From Cycas panzhihuaensis (Eukaryota > Cycadophyta), in assembly GCA_023213395.1 (NCBI GenBank), contig CM041465.1:204793741-204857740 (forward strand): DNA of 64,000 bases, read 5' to 3'. The translations under genes were made by a program, and so were the position numbers. Positions 36,152 to 48,600 of this stretch are shown here, piece after piece; positions within the stretch are counted from its first letter, which is position 1, and every line of letters begins with the position of its first letter. Under the pieces are notes generated by a model. It worked only from the letters and a program-made list of their open reading frames with translations. It had not been told where the DNA came from and did no database searches.

Positions 36152-36360
36152 TGTTAGAGTATAATGTTCTATCTTAGGATTATAAAAAAGAAGGATAATG
36201 TGATCAACTCATCATTATACATAATGTAAATTTAGTGTTCATGATTAGTTATAATTAAACATGTAACGGTTACAAAGTCTTATGTATAAAAGGTGGAATT
36301 TCTCATATAATAAAGACACTAATGTTTCCCTCCATTAATTAGAGAAGTCAGATTTTAATA
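36152..36360 (+). repeat. 3' LTR of copia D
   Basis: Starts TGTTAGAGTATAATG and ends TTTTAATA (CA changed to TA). It has a TATAAAAGG box at 36285-36293 and is followed by the CTAAT duplication. Confidence 0.93.
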
Positions 36361-36365
36361 CTAAT

Positions 36366-37479
36366 CACACATTAATCAAGTTGAGGTGGATAAGACCAAC
36401 TCAAAATACACTATGTTTTTTAAGTTGGAAATTTTGTATAGTTTTTGGGCAATTTTTTTTATTATTGATTTTGATTTGAAGTATTTTAAGTTTACTCAAG
36501 GAACTAAAAATATGCAATCACAAATAACCAAGTATGAACCAATCATTATCCATAAAGGTATGAGAAGGCATAATGAGACAATGATAGGGAAGCTTGAGAA
36601 AATTGCTGAAACATGATGACTTAAAGGAGAAATATGAGTATAAATATAAAGGTACATTCTAACCCTAGTCCCATTCGAACACATAGAAGTGCAAATGGCA
36701 ATAAGGAATTCATCATCATAAAGTTAAATTGAGTCAAAATAACTATAATACTCAGACAAAAACTAATTAGGAATACTTAAGCCAACATAATATTGATTAA
36801 TAAACTTGGCAAATGATGGTAAATCTTAAAGAAATAAAGTAATATCACTTCCAAAGGGAGATTGATCAAATGTTTGAGCAACCAATATCATCAAAAAAGT
36901 ATGGAGCATCATAAAAATGATTTGAATCAAAATTAGGTAACTTGGGAGATGGTTGAATCTCTAGTTTAGTTATCTTAAAGATTAAAGAAATAAACAAACC
37001 AAAGACTTCAAATGACAAGGATGAATATGACTTCTTTTTAGTTATAATATAAAAAATAAAAAATGAATTGGAGAACATTGAAAAGGGAATATAAACAAAT
37101 GTTAGATAAAGAAGAGTAACATAATTCATCATTTTAAATTAATCATTTTGAATCCAAATCTAAAGAAGTAATGAGTTTAGTTAAATGTGGATGAGATTGA
37201 AAAGGAATTACATCATAAAAAATTATTAAAGTATTTATAGTTTTAGAATTATCAATTTTAAAATCATATGAATTGATAGGTATCAAATTGTGATTGATAC
37301 TTATAGTAAAGACTTCATACTATAAAGTTGAATTATTTCTTAATTGTAAAGGAGACATCCTATCATAAACATATATAGTAGATTTATCCCATTAATCGTG
37401 ATTAAAATTGATGAATAGGATGATTGGAAAAATGTCAAGAGAAGTATTAGCTTAAAATTTTTAAAATTTGATAACCTTA
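36366..37479. other. AT-rich DNA right of copia D, nothing firmly recognised
   Basis: It continues the host sequence from 16741. On the minus strand it lies directly downstream of a gypsy protease, where a linker or RT would be expected. The frame 36866-37132 (minus) contains a Pro-rich stretch (IQPSPKLPNF) but no domain. Confidence 0.4.
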
Positions 37480-38690
37480 ACTTGATTTTTATAATGGAAT
37501 TAAATTTCACCAAAAATAAATAATGGAATAGCATGCAAATCCTGTATCTAGCTATGACTGAGTAGGATGTTATAATCAAGTGTGATGTCAACAACTTTAA
37601 TGTTAAGTTTCATAATCTTTCACTCAAATAAAATAGGAAGATTAAAATTTTAGCCCATCATTGAACACTTGACAATATCTAATGTTTTTATCATCATGGG
37701 ACTTTTGTCCAACTTTATAAGTTAGAGAGCATGCATGAGGGAAATGAGCATTATATTTAAAGATGATTCATCATCAATAATAACTCTATGAACTATTATT
37801 TTGTTTATAACAATATGAACCATCGAGGCTCCAAGATCAACTAAAGCAAAAATATTTGGTAGAAGAAGTACAAGATCAAAAGATATTGATTTTTGGGAAT
37901 AGGTTCGAAAAATTGAATCCCAAGTAAACTAAAACAATCTTATCTTATAGAAGGGCAACACTATAACATGTCATAAAGTGACATAACTAAAGAAATACAC
38001 TTCATATCCTTGACAAGAGAATATGAAATAGAAGCTCTTGAACCAAGCATAAGACTAGGGCACTTAAGATCCCTAGAAGTTTAAGGGTTATAGATAATTA
38101 AAGGAGATTGAATATCTTTTGACTATTTAGAAGAATCTACTTCTTCCTTTTTAGAAGCCTATGATAGGGATTAAACTTTAAATACATTAGTAAAATCTAT
38201 AGGTAAAGATTTAAGGTAATAAATCTGAGAGGCAGGCTTTCTACTAATAGCCTTATTAATTTCTTTAGGTTTAAAAATTTGAATACCTGGAGAAGATTAA
38301 GGATCAAATGATGAGGTAGTTTATAAAAGAGTGGAATACGAAATAAATAAGGATGGCTGAAAATTATTTAAGGCAGGTGATGTAAATTAAGAACCTATCA
38401 CCTAAGAATAATTAGAGAATGATGTATGTCTAACTAAGACTAAATTCAACTGATTATAAAGATTTTAAATTTGAGAGGATAATTGAGCTTCAACACTTAA
38501 AGAGGTTGAATGGGTAAAATATACAGGTTTTAAATTATTGTTAAGAAAGGGGTTCTTAAGCATTCTCATTTATTATTTAGGGTTTTGATTTTAAAATTAT
38601 TGCATTAAGGCCAAAGTATGACAATTCTTAATAGTACAATCATTAGGAGTATGATAGTTAGAGTACCAAAGCTACTCACAATAGGTATTC
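37480..38690 (-). pseudogene. Ty3/gypsy gag zinc knuckle and protease remnant
   Basis: On the minus strand, a knuckle-like stretch at about 38617-38683 reads YCE-x-WYSNYHTPNDC, matching the C-H-H-C pattern of plant gypsy gag before 'CxxLK'. About 0.8 kb further on, the protease reads VIIDDESSLNIMLISLMHAL near 37740-37800, which aligns with the gypsy IDxGSSLN-x-M active site. It ends with DITLDYNILLSHS-x-IQDLHAIP near 37520-37600, the counterpart of YNxLLGRPWIHxxxAVPS. That combination is typical of gypsy elements of the Tat/Athila type. Stops are many. It shares strand with the RNase H remnant at 15640-16040 and lies between the two LTR-like repeats. Confidence 0.72.
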
Positions 38691-38985
38691 TTATGGTGGT
38701 TTATCTTTCGATAATAATGATAACATAAAGGCTTTATAGGATACTATTACTACCTATTTTGAGGTGCAATATGAGGGATGTTATCTCAAGGATGAGGGGC
38801 AGGATTATACTACCCCTTTGGTTGTTAAAATATTATACGAGCAAAAGATGCTTAAATACTAAATGATAGAAATAAAAGTGTATAAACATAGGTCAAACTT
38901 ATCCTAGGATCATATAAGATTATGAGACTATGCCATATAAGTGGAAATAAAGAATAAACATAAATATATACATATACAATATAAC
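38691..38985. other. AT-rich DNA, probably rest of the gypsy gag
   Basis: It lies upstream of the knuckle on the minus strand, where gag should continue. No capsid motif is readable. Confidence 0.35.
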
Positions 38986-39223
38986 ATACTTAGGGGAAAT
39001 GGATACCTCTGTATTGTATTATCAAACCTATACATATTTATAATATATTACACCACCTCATTGACCAATCACATTCTAGGAGCCACTTAGCCAACCATTG
39101 ACTAACATCATGAAGAATTATACACACTATAATCCCCTACTATATATTAAAAGGATAACCACATTGATTTACATCAATTAAATATTTTCATGAGATAACA
39201 TTACCCAACATTCCCCTCTTAAT
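38986..39223 (-). repeat. Possible copia LTR end with purine tract, minus strand
   Basis: On the minus strand, ATTAAGAGGGGAA (39211-39223) is followed by TGTTGGGTAATG (from 39210 downward). This is the purine-tract/LTR-start junction typical of copia 3' LTRs. The far end of the LTR and its partner were not found, and no RNase H frame is clear upstream. Confidence 0.4.
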
Positions 39224-42200
39224 ATTAAATCATATTATATAACTCCTTCAAATATTAATGTCAAGTCTATATAAAAACCAAACATCTATTAAAACATATG
39301 GGTAACTAGTTGTTGTACCTACCAATCCTCTAAAATGGTCTGGTACATGGTTTACCAATATTTATATACCAAGTAGACTTCACTTGCTCCTATTTCACTT
39401 ATTTTTTACTCTCCTAATTGAGGTCATACCTATAGGAGATGAATTGAGCTTAAAACCCTTAACCCCATCCACTACATTATGGAACAAACCTACAAAAATG
39501 GTTATCTAAGTAGAAACATATGATAAAACACATCTTTTTTTAATTACATGCTCTATTTTAACACCTTATCAAATCAATATCTAAATTTTATACCATTAAA
39601 ACCATCTTAAAAATTCCTCAAAGGATATCATGGGACCACTCATTAGAAAGCCCCATGAGTCAGATTTGTAACATAACTAACGACACTTAATTATAACGTC
39701 GTATGAGGAAGTTATAATTATGTTTGTAACCATAAGTACACTTTTGGTTTTAAAAAGGTCAAAAAATAAAAAGGCCCTTTATGTGTTGGCTCTCGATCAC
39801 ATCGTAATATCCCATGTGACCTCCCAAGAGGATTATGAACTTAAAAAATATATTTAAAATATTTTAATACATCTCACTAAAGTCTTAAAATTTTAGAAAA
39901 TAGAAAAAAAAATCTCGCTTCATATTTCATCCATTAGGAGGTGTCTAACACAAAGAAAAGTTGTCAAACTTCTCTTAAATCTACCCAACCTCTAGTGGAG
40001 CCAATAAATAGCTAGACAGAGCTCAAAATCACATTAGCATGCTACCTAAACATTGATGTATTTCCTATAATAGATATAAAGCCAAATATAAGCAAAATAA
40101 GAAAAAAAAAGGGTCCAAAAGCATATCAAAATTGTACAAACCCTGATTAGTTCTTCTTATATAAATATGGATCTCAAAGCAGCTTGTAGCCTCTACCATA
40201 TCCTTAGATCCCCCCCCCCCCTCTCCCCCCCCCACAATGACCTACTGTAACTCATAAATAGGAGAGATCCTTCATCCAATGCTCTAATTTCTTCATTGAA
40301 AGAAATGATTCCTTATTAACCTCTTATAAACCATCCATCCTGACTTCATCATATTTCGTTACATAATACGATGATTATTCCTTATACAAATCCATTTGGT
40401 CCATCTAGATCCCCTTCTTTTTCATACTACCAAAATTGTTTTCTTCTATTAAATATTTTATTTTCTCTGAATATCATTCCTAAAATCCTATTAAACTCTT
40501 TCATAAAGAACATATATCACTATCCCCTCATCCATCTTTATCCCTAAAGAATTCTTGTGGTCAAACAAATATTTTACAAATTCTCACTCAAGTCAAAATC
40601 TAAACTTCATCATTTCTTTCTATACCTTCAAAGTTATGGCTGATTACCATTCAAACTTCCACTTCTTCTATTTTATTTTTCATTAAATAATCATTAATCG
40701 AGACCAATATAATTAATTTTTTTATATAAACCCAAAATTCCATCATAACATCCCCTAAAAAATTCTTTAGTATTCTAATAACCTCTCATTCCATAAGCCA
40801 TTCCATTAGAGGATAAAATATACAAACATAAAACAAGGCTAAGACAAGGCATTTGAGGTATCTCACAAATCCTAGGATCCTTTTCTTATAGGATAACTCA
40901 CAACATATACCTAGCCCCAAGAATGAGCATCAATAAATTCAAAACACTCCTTAGAATCTAATAGAAGCCAATTAGACCTAGTCTTCATGACATATAAGAG
41001 TTTATAGGTGGTGGCTATAAGAACTAGTTAAAAGCTAAACAAAGTCAAGCAATAAATAATTTCTAATACTTCAAGTGTGAGGTATTATTTTAAGGAGAGG
41101 GGAATTATAGCAATTCTAAAATAAAGAGGAAGTCAATTTTATATATTATTATGAAGTCAATTTTTAGGAGGATTAAAGAGAGAATCAATTAATATATTTT
41201 ATTATAAAGTTAATTTTTTTAAACAGAAAAATCAAGAGTTAGTTTTGAGAGAGGAAATAAAGGCTATAAATAGAAAATCCTTAATCACTTATAATTTATT
41301 CTTAGAGGATTTATTATACTTGGAATAATGGCCTCACACCATTAGGTCATATCCATACCAAATTGAAGGATTACTCTTACTTTAAACAATGTTGTAATTG
41401 CTAGATATTGTACCAAGTTCTATTATTATGATATTATTATTTATTACTTTAATTATTATTATAATTTATTAATGTGCAGATATTATACTACATAGATAGA
41501 TAAATTATATCTATTGAGTGATATTTTAAATGGATTTACTATTATAAAGATATGATATCTACTATGAATATTACCATTATCTACTGGAAATACGTTTTTT
41601 TTTTTGTTATTCAAAAATTGGGCCCACTACAAAAATGATCTAAAAAGTTCTTAAGTAATTGTAAACTATTATTAATTGAATTAGGTGGGAGTTTAATAAA
41701 TTAAAAAGTATTAATATCCCCTAAAATTATATAAGGGAATAGTATCATTATAATTTTGGATAATGTTAAGAAAAGCATTGACATACTTCTCAAGGTCCTC
41801 ATTTAGTTTACCATAAAAACTTAGGTAAATTGAGGGGTATAATGGGAATATCTATAAGGTATAATGGGCATATCTAGTATAGATATTAGTATGACTAATA
41901 GAGACAATATGATATAAGCAAGGCATCAAAATTGAGATGAGGTGAGACTAATGCTAGAATATGCAATAGAACAGGATTAACTACCTGATGTAAAACACAT
42001 CGTGACTTTTAAAGTCAAGTACTATTGAGAATAATGTTGAATTATAGCAAATATAGAAATAATAATAAAAGTTGCTAAATATGAAGTAGTAAAATTGTGA
42101 GGGGAAAGGTATGGATCAGCTAACTAACAAAGGGTAAAAGACTCCTTAAGGGTATGGGGATGAAGAGGAGATAAGCTTTTTAGTTGACAAGAAAACTTAC

Positions 42201-42287
42201 TAAGGTTAACTAAAATCTTAGAACACCAACATGGCATTATAAAAAAAAGAAAGTTAAAGGTGACAAACTACTAGATAACGATTCAAA
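39224..42287. other. AT-rich DNA, nothing recognised
   Basis: No domain is visible on either strand. A C-rich simple-sequence tract sits at 40210-40233. A gypsy leader or gag could once have occupied this part. Confidence 0.4.
40210..40233. repeat. Poly-C simple sequence
   Basis: A run of C broken only by TCT. Its length could be affected by assembly or read error. Confidence 0.85.
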
Positions 42288-42305
42288 TCCCTAGTATGGT
42301 CACTA
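42288..42305 (-). promoter_or_regulatory. Possible gypsy primer-binding site
   Basis: Minus strand TAGTGACCATACTAGGGA lies about 20 bases inside the right LTR-like repeat. With transitions it resembles TGGCGAC...TGGGGA sites used by plant gypsy elements. It occurs only on the side facing the gypsy gene remnants, as expected. The match is partial and the distance from the LTR end is unusual. Confidence 0.35.
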
Positions 42306-42324
42306 GAAAAATAAATTTAGGAAA

Positions 42325-42956
42325 TATGATAACCTCAAGTATACCTAGTGTAAAGTTGAGATTATATTCAAGTTAAAATTTAATTAATTAAAAGTAAGAT
42401 TAATCAAGGAGGTACTCAATTAAGTGATAGTAAAGTGTGTATCACCTTAAATATGAAAGTATAGCTTGAAGGGTTCAAAGAACCTAAACGACAAAAAAAT
42501 GACCTAGAAAAAAAGGTATTTAACCTACTACAAAGAAAATACTAGTACTAAGCTATCATGCTAATATTTTCTCCATAGTAAGGCAAGAATGGTTACCTTA
42601 AAGCTTTTAAGGCTACCTATTCACTCATTCAACTAAGGATTACTAGGTGGTCTCCCTTGGCTATGCAACCTTAATCCTTACTAGAATCATCATCTCTAAC
42701 CTTGGTGATAAACTTTAATAAAAACCATAATATGCCTCAATCAATAATAAGTAGTATAGGCAGTGGCAAGATAAATCCCTCTATGGTCTCCTTAGAGAGA
42801 GTCATTTAGCCAACTATAACTTCACAACACACTCCTAAAGAGCAAGCATAGAGTTAGCCCACTTATCTTTAATATCCCCATAGTTATCAAAGTTTACTTA
42901 ATAGGCCAGGTTTTTATGAATAGGTCCTAATAGGTAAAGTGTACCAATGTGACTAC
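42325..42956 (-). repeat. Right copy of the LTR-like repeat, first part
   Basis: It matches 8251 to about 8900, from TATGATAACCTCAAG onward. It is broken by copia F, whose ACTAC duplication occupies 42952-42956, and continues at 54053. Confidence 0.75.
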
Positions 42957-43171
42957 TGTTGAAATATAATGTTTTATCTAGGATAGAAAAGGGGGTCATG
43001 TTAGACCCACCCTTAATATACTCATAAGATCATGCCACTTGGCAGTATCTGAGTGATCGGTTACATTAGTGGTTGTAATCATCACATCATTGTTGTATAC
43101 TTAAGCAGATTGAATCTTAATAGACAAATGTACATTCTTTCCTCTGTCTGATTCCACTCTATTTTTCAACA
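42957..43171 (+). repeat. 5' LTR of copia F
   Basis: Starts TGTTGAAATATAATG and ends TTTTTCAACA. It is the same length as the 3' LTR. Confidence 0.96.
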
Positions 43172-43187
43172 TGGTATCAGAGCAGGC
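43172..43187 (+). promoter_or_regulatory. Primer-binding site of copia F
   Basis: TGGTATCAGAGCAGGC directly follows the LTR and carries the canonical initiator tRNA-Met site. Confidence 0.93.
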
Positions 43188-43822
43188 TGCCCAAACTGAT
43201 ATTTTTTGAAAGGATTCTTCTATTTGCCAGTTCTATCAGGGGTTGAAGCATCAATCAAGGCAGTTAGGTCAATCACCATCATTATTTCTACGTAAATGCG
43301 AAATTATGCGAACACATCAGACGTCATTTTTCAATAGTGTCGGATCACGACGAAATTTCATGGGGAAGTAGATCGAAGCATGCCAAACATATTTCTCTTC
43401 TGGAGCACAGCCATTTGAAGTCGTTTTCTAGCCTGAATCAAGCCTGAACCAGTCCGCGCATTTTTGGAGGAACCAGGGCAAAAATCTTCACGATTTTCTC
43501 AAAAACTCGGGTATTTCTGGTCCAAAATCCTTCCTACTGTAAATACGTTAAATTTACATCTAAAATTGAAGATTTATTTTGAGTTTTTCCAGTGATTTTC
43601 TTCAAAAACTGATTTTCTGCCCTAGCCGCCGTTTTTCCTTCTAGAGCCATTTTCTCTCGTTTGAAAGGTCCTTTCGAAAAATTGACTTCAGATCCACATA
43701 GGCGACTGAAAAATCTTCATTTTGAGATATAATTTTATTTGGGCTGTACACATAGGGTTTTGTACGGAAATCCATACAGCCGTATGGACTGGCTCTAAAT
43801 CAGGGTTTTTACCTAAAAAATC
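43188..43822 (+). other. Leader of copia F
   Basis: Untranslated leader of about 635 bp, richer in GC than the leaders of B and D. No coding signal is seen. Confidence 0.8.
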
Positions 43823-44159
43823 ATGTCTTCCTCTCTCATTACTTTACCTGAACTAGAAAAATTGACTGGTTCAAATTACCATGTATGGAAAATTAAAATG
43901 GAAACCATTCTGAGGATGAAAGATGCCTGGGAAATTGCTGAAGGGACAGAAAAACGTCCTCCTACTGGTGATGACAAGTTGAGGAGTTGGATTGAAAGAA
44001 ACAACATGGGTAGTCTCATTTTAAAAATGTCTATTTTGATTACATTCTTATTTATGTTGAGAAACTGAACCAGGCTTTTGAAATCTGGAAATGTCTAGAA
44101 AATTTATATGGACAAAAGAATAAGGCGAGAATAATCGCACTCAAAGAAGAGTTGTACAA
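43823..44159 (+). pseudogene. Copia F gag, N-terminal part
   Basis: ATG at 43823 reads MSSSLITLPELEKLTGSNYH, the gag start of this family. A frameshift near 44040 is followed by the continuation AFEIWKCLENLYGQKNKAR up to KEELYK, where the LINE enters. The second part resumes at 50027 with LHMKENEEVEEF. Confidence 0.88.
44146..44159. repeat. Left target duplication of the LINE
   Basis: GAAGAGTTGTACAA is repeated at 50013-50026. The match may extend three A further left, but the poly(A) tail hides this on the other side. Confidence 0.93.
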
Positions 44160-44359
44160 GAGGAAGGACGCGGCCCTCCTAATCACTCAACAATCAGTTC
44201 ATCAGACCCTTTCGGGGAGCTTTTGATTCTCAGGGGGGAGATCTGGGGCTTATTGCATGTGTTTTGGATGCAAACTCCTCGGAGAGCAGTTTTGAAGCTA
44301 AAATGGTATGCATTTATTTTTGCATGGAGCATTCCATCTTGTTTTTGAATTTTAAATAA

Positions 44360-45580
44360 ATGGAAATAGATCATATTCCTCAATATCAGAACCAGACCCT
44401 AGCTTTGTTGTGGGGAAAACTTAGGACGTTTGAAAACAAAGCGATGAGGAAACCTTTGACCTAACACGTGTTCGAGGATAACAAAGCGGTCAAGATCCCC
44501 AGCTCGTGGAAAAAAGCGAAAAATTATGGGAGAATTGCCTAGTGGGTAGATTCTCGGGCCCCTGCATCAGTGGAAGCCATTAGGACATGGACTAAGACAA
44601 AATGGAAAACTGGGAACTGTGTGGAGGTAATAGCCATGCCCAAGGGCTGTGTGCTTTTTAAATTTGCCTCCTTCGAGGACATGTCTAGCATTTTACTCAG
44701 GGCTCCTTGGATGTTTGGACGGAAGGCCCTCTCTCTTGAGAAATGGCATAGGGGTTTTGATCCCTCGAGCCCTAAAATCTGATAAGCCCCCATCTGGATC
44801 CAACTTCCGGGACTTCCCCTTCACCACTGGAACCCTGAGGTCTTCAGAGGCATAGCGAAACTGGTGGGCCCTTTATTAGCAGTCGACTCCGCGATGAAGA
44901 ATAGGAGTAGGCTCATTAATGCCAGAATCTGCGCCCTGGCAAGATTAGACAAACCGCTATTGGATGATATTTGGATGGACCTGCCAGACGAGAGCTAGAC
45001 ACAACCGTTGATCTATGAGCTGGACCACTTTAGATATTCAACATGTAGAGTTTTGAGGCATCTGCCCCAAAAGTGCCCGGGAGTGCAACCCTCCAAGGAG
45101 GACAAGGTGGAAGACCCGCTAGAATCAATCCCCCAAGGAAATGGGGAGGGTGTTGAACACCCAGCACCATTGGAAACTGTTGTTGCCCCCTCCCCGATCT
45201 TGGCTTTTAACCCAGACGAGGAGGACACGCTGTTTGAGGAAGATCAAGTAGCCCAGATTCCTATGCCTCAGGAGGATTTGGCGAGTGTGGAGGGAGCGGG
45301 GGGTCCTTCCCTCTCCGGTGAAGGTTCTCCGGTCCACTCCGAACAGCTGGGACCATTAAGGCAATGGGTAGAGGAGAAGGCTGGGTCAGCGGCTGATATG
45401 CCCTTGGAGGCTGAAGGGAATCAGGGGCTTGACAGATTGGAGGAGCCGACAGATGTAGGGAGGGCGGCCCCCGATTCATTACCGCTTCTGGTTCAGAAGA
45501 AGCCTGATGTGGGGACCGAGAAGAAGGTTGGCAGACCTCCTTCTAGGTTGCAAAGAGAAAAAGATTACCGCCTGTAGACC
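44360..45580 (+). pseudogene. LINE ORF1 (DUF4283-type RNA-binding protein)
   Basis: One frame from ATG 44360 to 45577 (about 405 codons). It shows the DUF4283 pattern of plant L1 ORF1: VLFKFASFEDMSSIL, then APWMFGRKALSLEKWHRGFD, and an APIWIQLPGLPLHHW block near 44790. The zinc knuckle near 45045-45078 has lost its first Cys (STCRVLRHLPQKC). The C-terminal third is acidic and Pro-rich. Stops in the frame lie at 44462 (TAA), 44540 (TAG), 44780-44785 (TGA TAA) and 44996 (TAG). No frameshift is needed to read it. ORF1 proteins bind the LINE RNA. Confidence 0.88.
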
Positions 45581-45697
45581 TAGGTACCCAGAAAACTCTC
45601 AAGGAAGCTTTCCTCGAAGGACCTATTCTCAGATCCAAGATAGCGGCAGATCCCCAAAAGGGGATACTGCAGAGGTTTGGAAATTGAGAAAGAAGCG

Positions 45698-48600
45698 ATG
45701 AGAATCTTGACATGGAATATTAGGGGACTGAATGCCCCCTCGAAGCAAAGAATCATTAAGGACATGAGAACCAGACACCAATTGGATCTAGTATTTCTGC
45801 AAGAAACAAAGTTATGCAAGGAAAATGGGCCAAAGATCCGAAGCAAAATTTGGAAGCAAGCGGAAGGGTTAGAGAGGGACTATAGCCAAGGGGTTGGGGG
45901 CCTAATGGTGCTCTGGAACCCTTCTACTTGGTCGGGAGAAATTTTTTTGGTTGAGGACTCCTTCATCTCGGTTCAGTTAACGAACAAAAGTAATAACATA
46001 TCGTGGATCACTACTAATGTCTATGCCCCAACTCTCCAAATAGCTAGGAAGAGGCTCTGGGAGAAATTGATCGAGGTTCACAAAGATTGCAAGCTCCCGT
46101 GGTTGCTGGCAGGGGACTTCAACTCGGCTCTTTCCCCTGGTGATAAGAGAGGAGGCACGGAGGGATGGACCTCAGGTATGGAGGAGTTTGGCGTTTTCCT
46201 TCAACAGGGGGGGTTGGAAGATGTTAGTCTTAGGGGGGTGTCCTTCACCTAGTCCAACAAGAGGTTGGGAAATAGCCTTATTCAAATCAAGCTGGACAGG
46301 GTGTTGGTCAACTATGACTGGATGCGTTGCTTCTCTGACTATGCCCTAGAGGCATTGCCAAGGATCAGCTCTGATCACTCGCCCCTTCTAATGAATTTTT
46401 CAGACCCGAGTAAATTTGTCGGGGCCCCTTTCAGATTTGAATTAATGTGGTTACGTCATCCAGACCTGTGGAGGAAAATTGAGGAATGGTGGGGTATTGA
46501 TATTAAGGGACACGCCATGTATAGATTTTCAAAGAAGCTGGACTGGGTCAAAAAATAAATTAAGGCCTGGAACAAGGAAGTTTTTCATAGCTTAAACGAT
46601 CAAAAGGATAAAATTAGCCAGGAGTTGAAAGGCATAGGGGATCAAATTGAGCGGTGGGGCAGATCAGAGGAGTTTGACAAGGTTGAGAAGGAGCTCACAG
46701 AGACTATGGAGGAGATCCTCAAAATAGAAGAGATCCATTGGAGACAAAAATCTAGGGCCCTCTGGCTGGCCGAAGGAGACAGGAATACTAGATTTTTCCA
46801 CATGACCACAGTAAAACATAGGGCGAGCAATAGAATCAAGTCTCTTCATAAGGAAGATGGTTCTGTTGTTAACTCAGACGAGGACATGAAGGAGATGGCA
46901 TGCGATTACTTTAAGAACCTATTCACTGAACCGCTGGGCGGGAACGAGGAAAGGAGGAAAGACTTTCTGAACAATATACCCTGTTTGGTGAATGAAGAAT
47001 AGAATGCTCAGCTCACAGCTCCTTTTTCTCAAGAGGAGGTCAGGATGGCTCTCTTCAGGATGAAGAAAGACAAAGCGCCTAGCCCTGATGGTTTCCCCCC
47101 AGGATTCTTTCAAGAATTCTGGGACATTATTAAGGGGGATCTCATGGAAGCAATAAAGGAGTTTGAAGTGAACAGAAAGATTCTACAAGAATGGCAGACC
47201 ACTTTTCTTGTCCTTATTCCGAAAAAAGAAGGGGCTAATAGGATGGAGGACTTCCGCCCTATTAGCCTCTGCAATGTTAAATACAAAATCATAACGAAGG
47301 TCCTGGTGAATAGAATGAAGAAAATCATGCCAAACATCATTTCCCAGAATCAAGATGGTTTCCTCCGGGGCAGGCAGATTTATGATGGCTATATTGTTGT
47401 CCACGAAACACTCCATTCAGCGGCGGAGAGGAAGGATCCACTGATGCTTGTCAAGATTGACCTATCGAAAGCTTTCGATAGGGTCTCCTGGGACTGCTTG
47501 TTAGAATGCCTTGGTGCTTTTGGTTTTGGGGAGACTTGGCGGTCTTGGATAAAATTATGCAATGGAAACCCGCAATACTCTGTTATCATAAATGGCTCTT
47601 CCTCCAAATTTTTTCTGGGATATAGGGGGTTGAGGCAGGGTGACCCTCTCTCTCCCTTTCTGTTTATCACGATGGCTGAGCTCCTGAGCAGAACATTGGA
47701 GTCCGCCAAAAGGGAGGGAGTTATAAAAGGCATAAAACTGACATCTGGGGTGGATACGGTGGCCCATCATCAATTCGTGGATGACAACATATTCTTAGGG
47801 AGGGCTGCTTTGGGCGAAGCCTCCAAATTCAAAGAGATTCTAGTCCACTTTGAGGAAGCCACGAACCAAAAGATAAATTTGAACAAGAGTAATGTATTCT
47901 TCTTAAATACCCCGGGCCAAGCTCAAGGCAGGATAAGCAGAATCCTAGGGATGAGTATCAAAAAGCTCCCCTCTATTTACCTTGGGCTGCCACTCTTTGT
48001 TGGGAGAATGACTAAGGACATGTGGAATCCCCTCATTGATAGGATGCAAAAGAAGTCAAGGTGGAAAGGCGCCCTTCTTAGTCTTGCCGGGAAACTCCAG
48101 CTAGTCGCATCGACGCTGCAGAGTATTCCAGTATATTGGATGTCTATATTCAGAGTCCCGACGGGCATTGCAAATATTATTGAATCTATCCAGAAAAGAT
48201 TCCTTTGGTCTGGAACGGAGAGTAAAGACAGAATACACTTGGTTAGCTGGAATAAAGTCTGCACCCCGAAATGGGCTGGCGGCCTTAACCTGAGAAGGAT
48301 TCCTCCTTTTAACACTGCTCTAGGGGCTAAGTTGGGGTGGCGTCTACTAAAAGGGGGTGAGAGACCTTGGGAGAAGATACTAGCTAGAAAATACATTCAA
48401 GGGGGTTCCCTTATTGAGAATGATGCCTCCCAGGTTGGCTCCATTGTCTAGAGAAGCATTCTTAAAGCATGGAGAGTTATAAGAAAAGGATTGAAATGGA
48501 GAGTTGGAGATGGTGCCTCCATAAGGTTTTGGGAGGATGCTTGGTGCTGTGACAATGCTCTTAAGGACTATCCCGACCTGGTACCTATTATGGGGCCCTG

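Larger units (their letters stand above)
16747..36360 (+). mobile_element. Copia retrotransposon D (outer element of the nest)
   Basis: The two 209-bp LTRs (16747-16955 and 36152-36360) are flanked by a perfect 5-bp target duplication, CTAAT, at 16742-16746 and 36361-36365. D's own DNA is only about 4.4 kb: 16747-17355 and about 32591-36360. The rest is elements C, B and E. A primer-binding site follows the left LTR and a purine tract precedes the right one. By eye the LTRs differ at about 18 of 209 sites, four of them transversions. It shares gag-pol and LTR layout with B and F but is about 0.8 kb shorter because of a deletion in pol. Confidence 0.93.
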
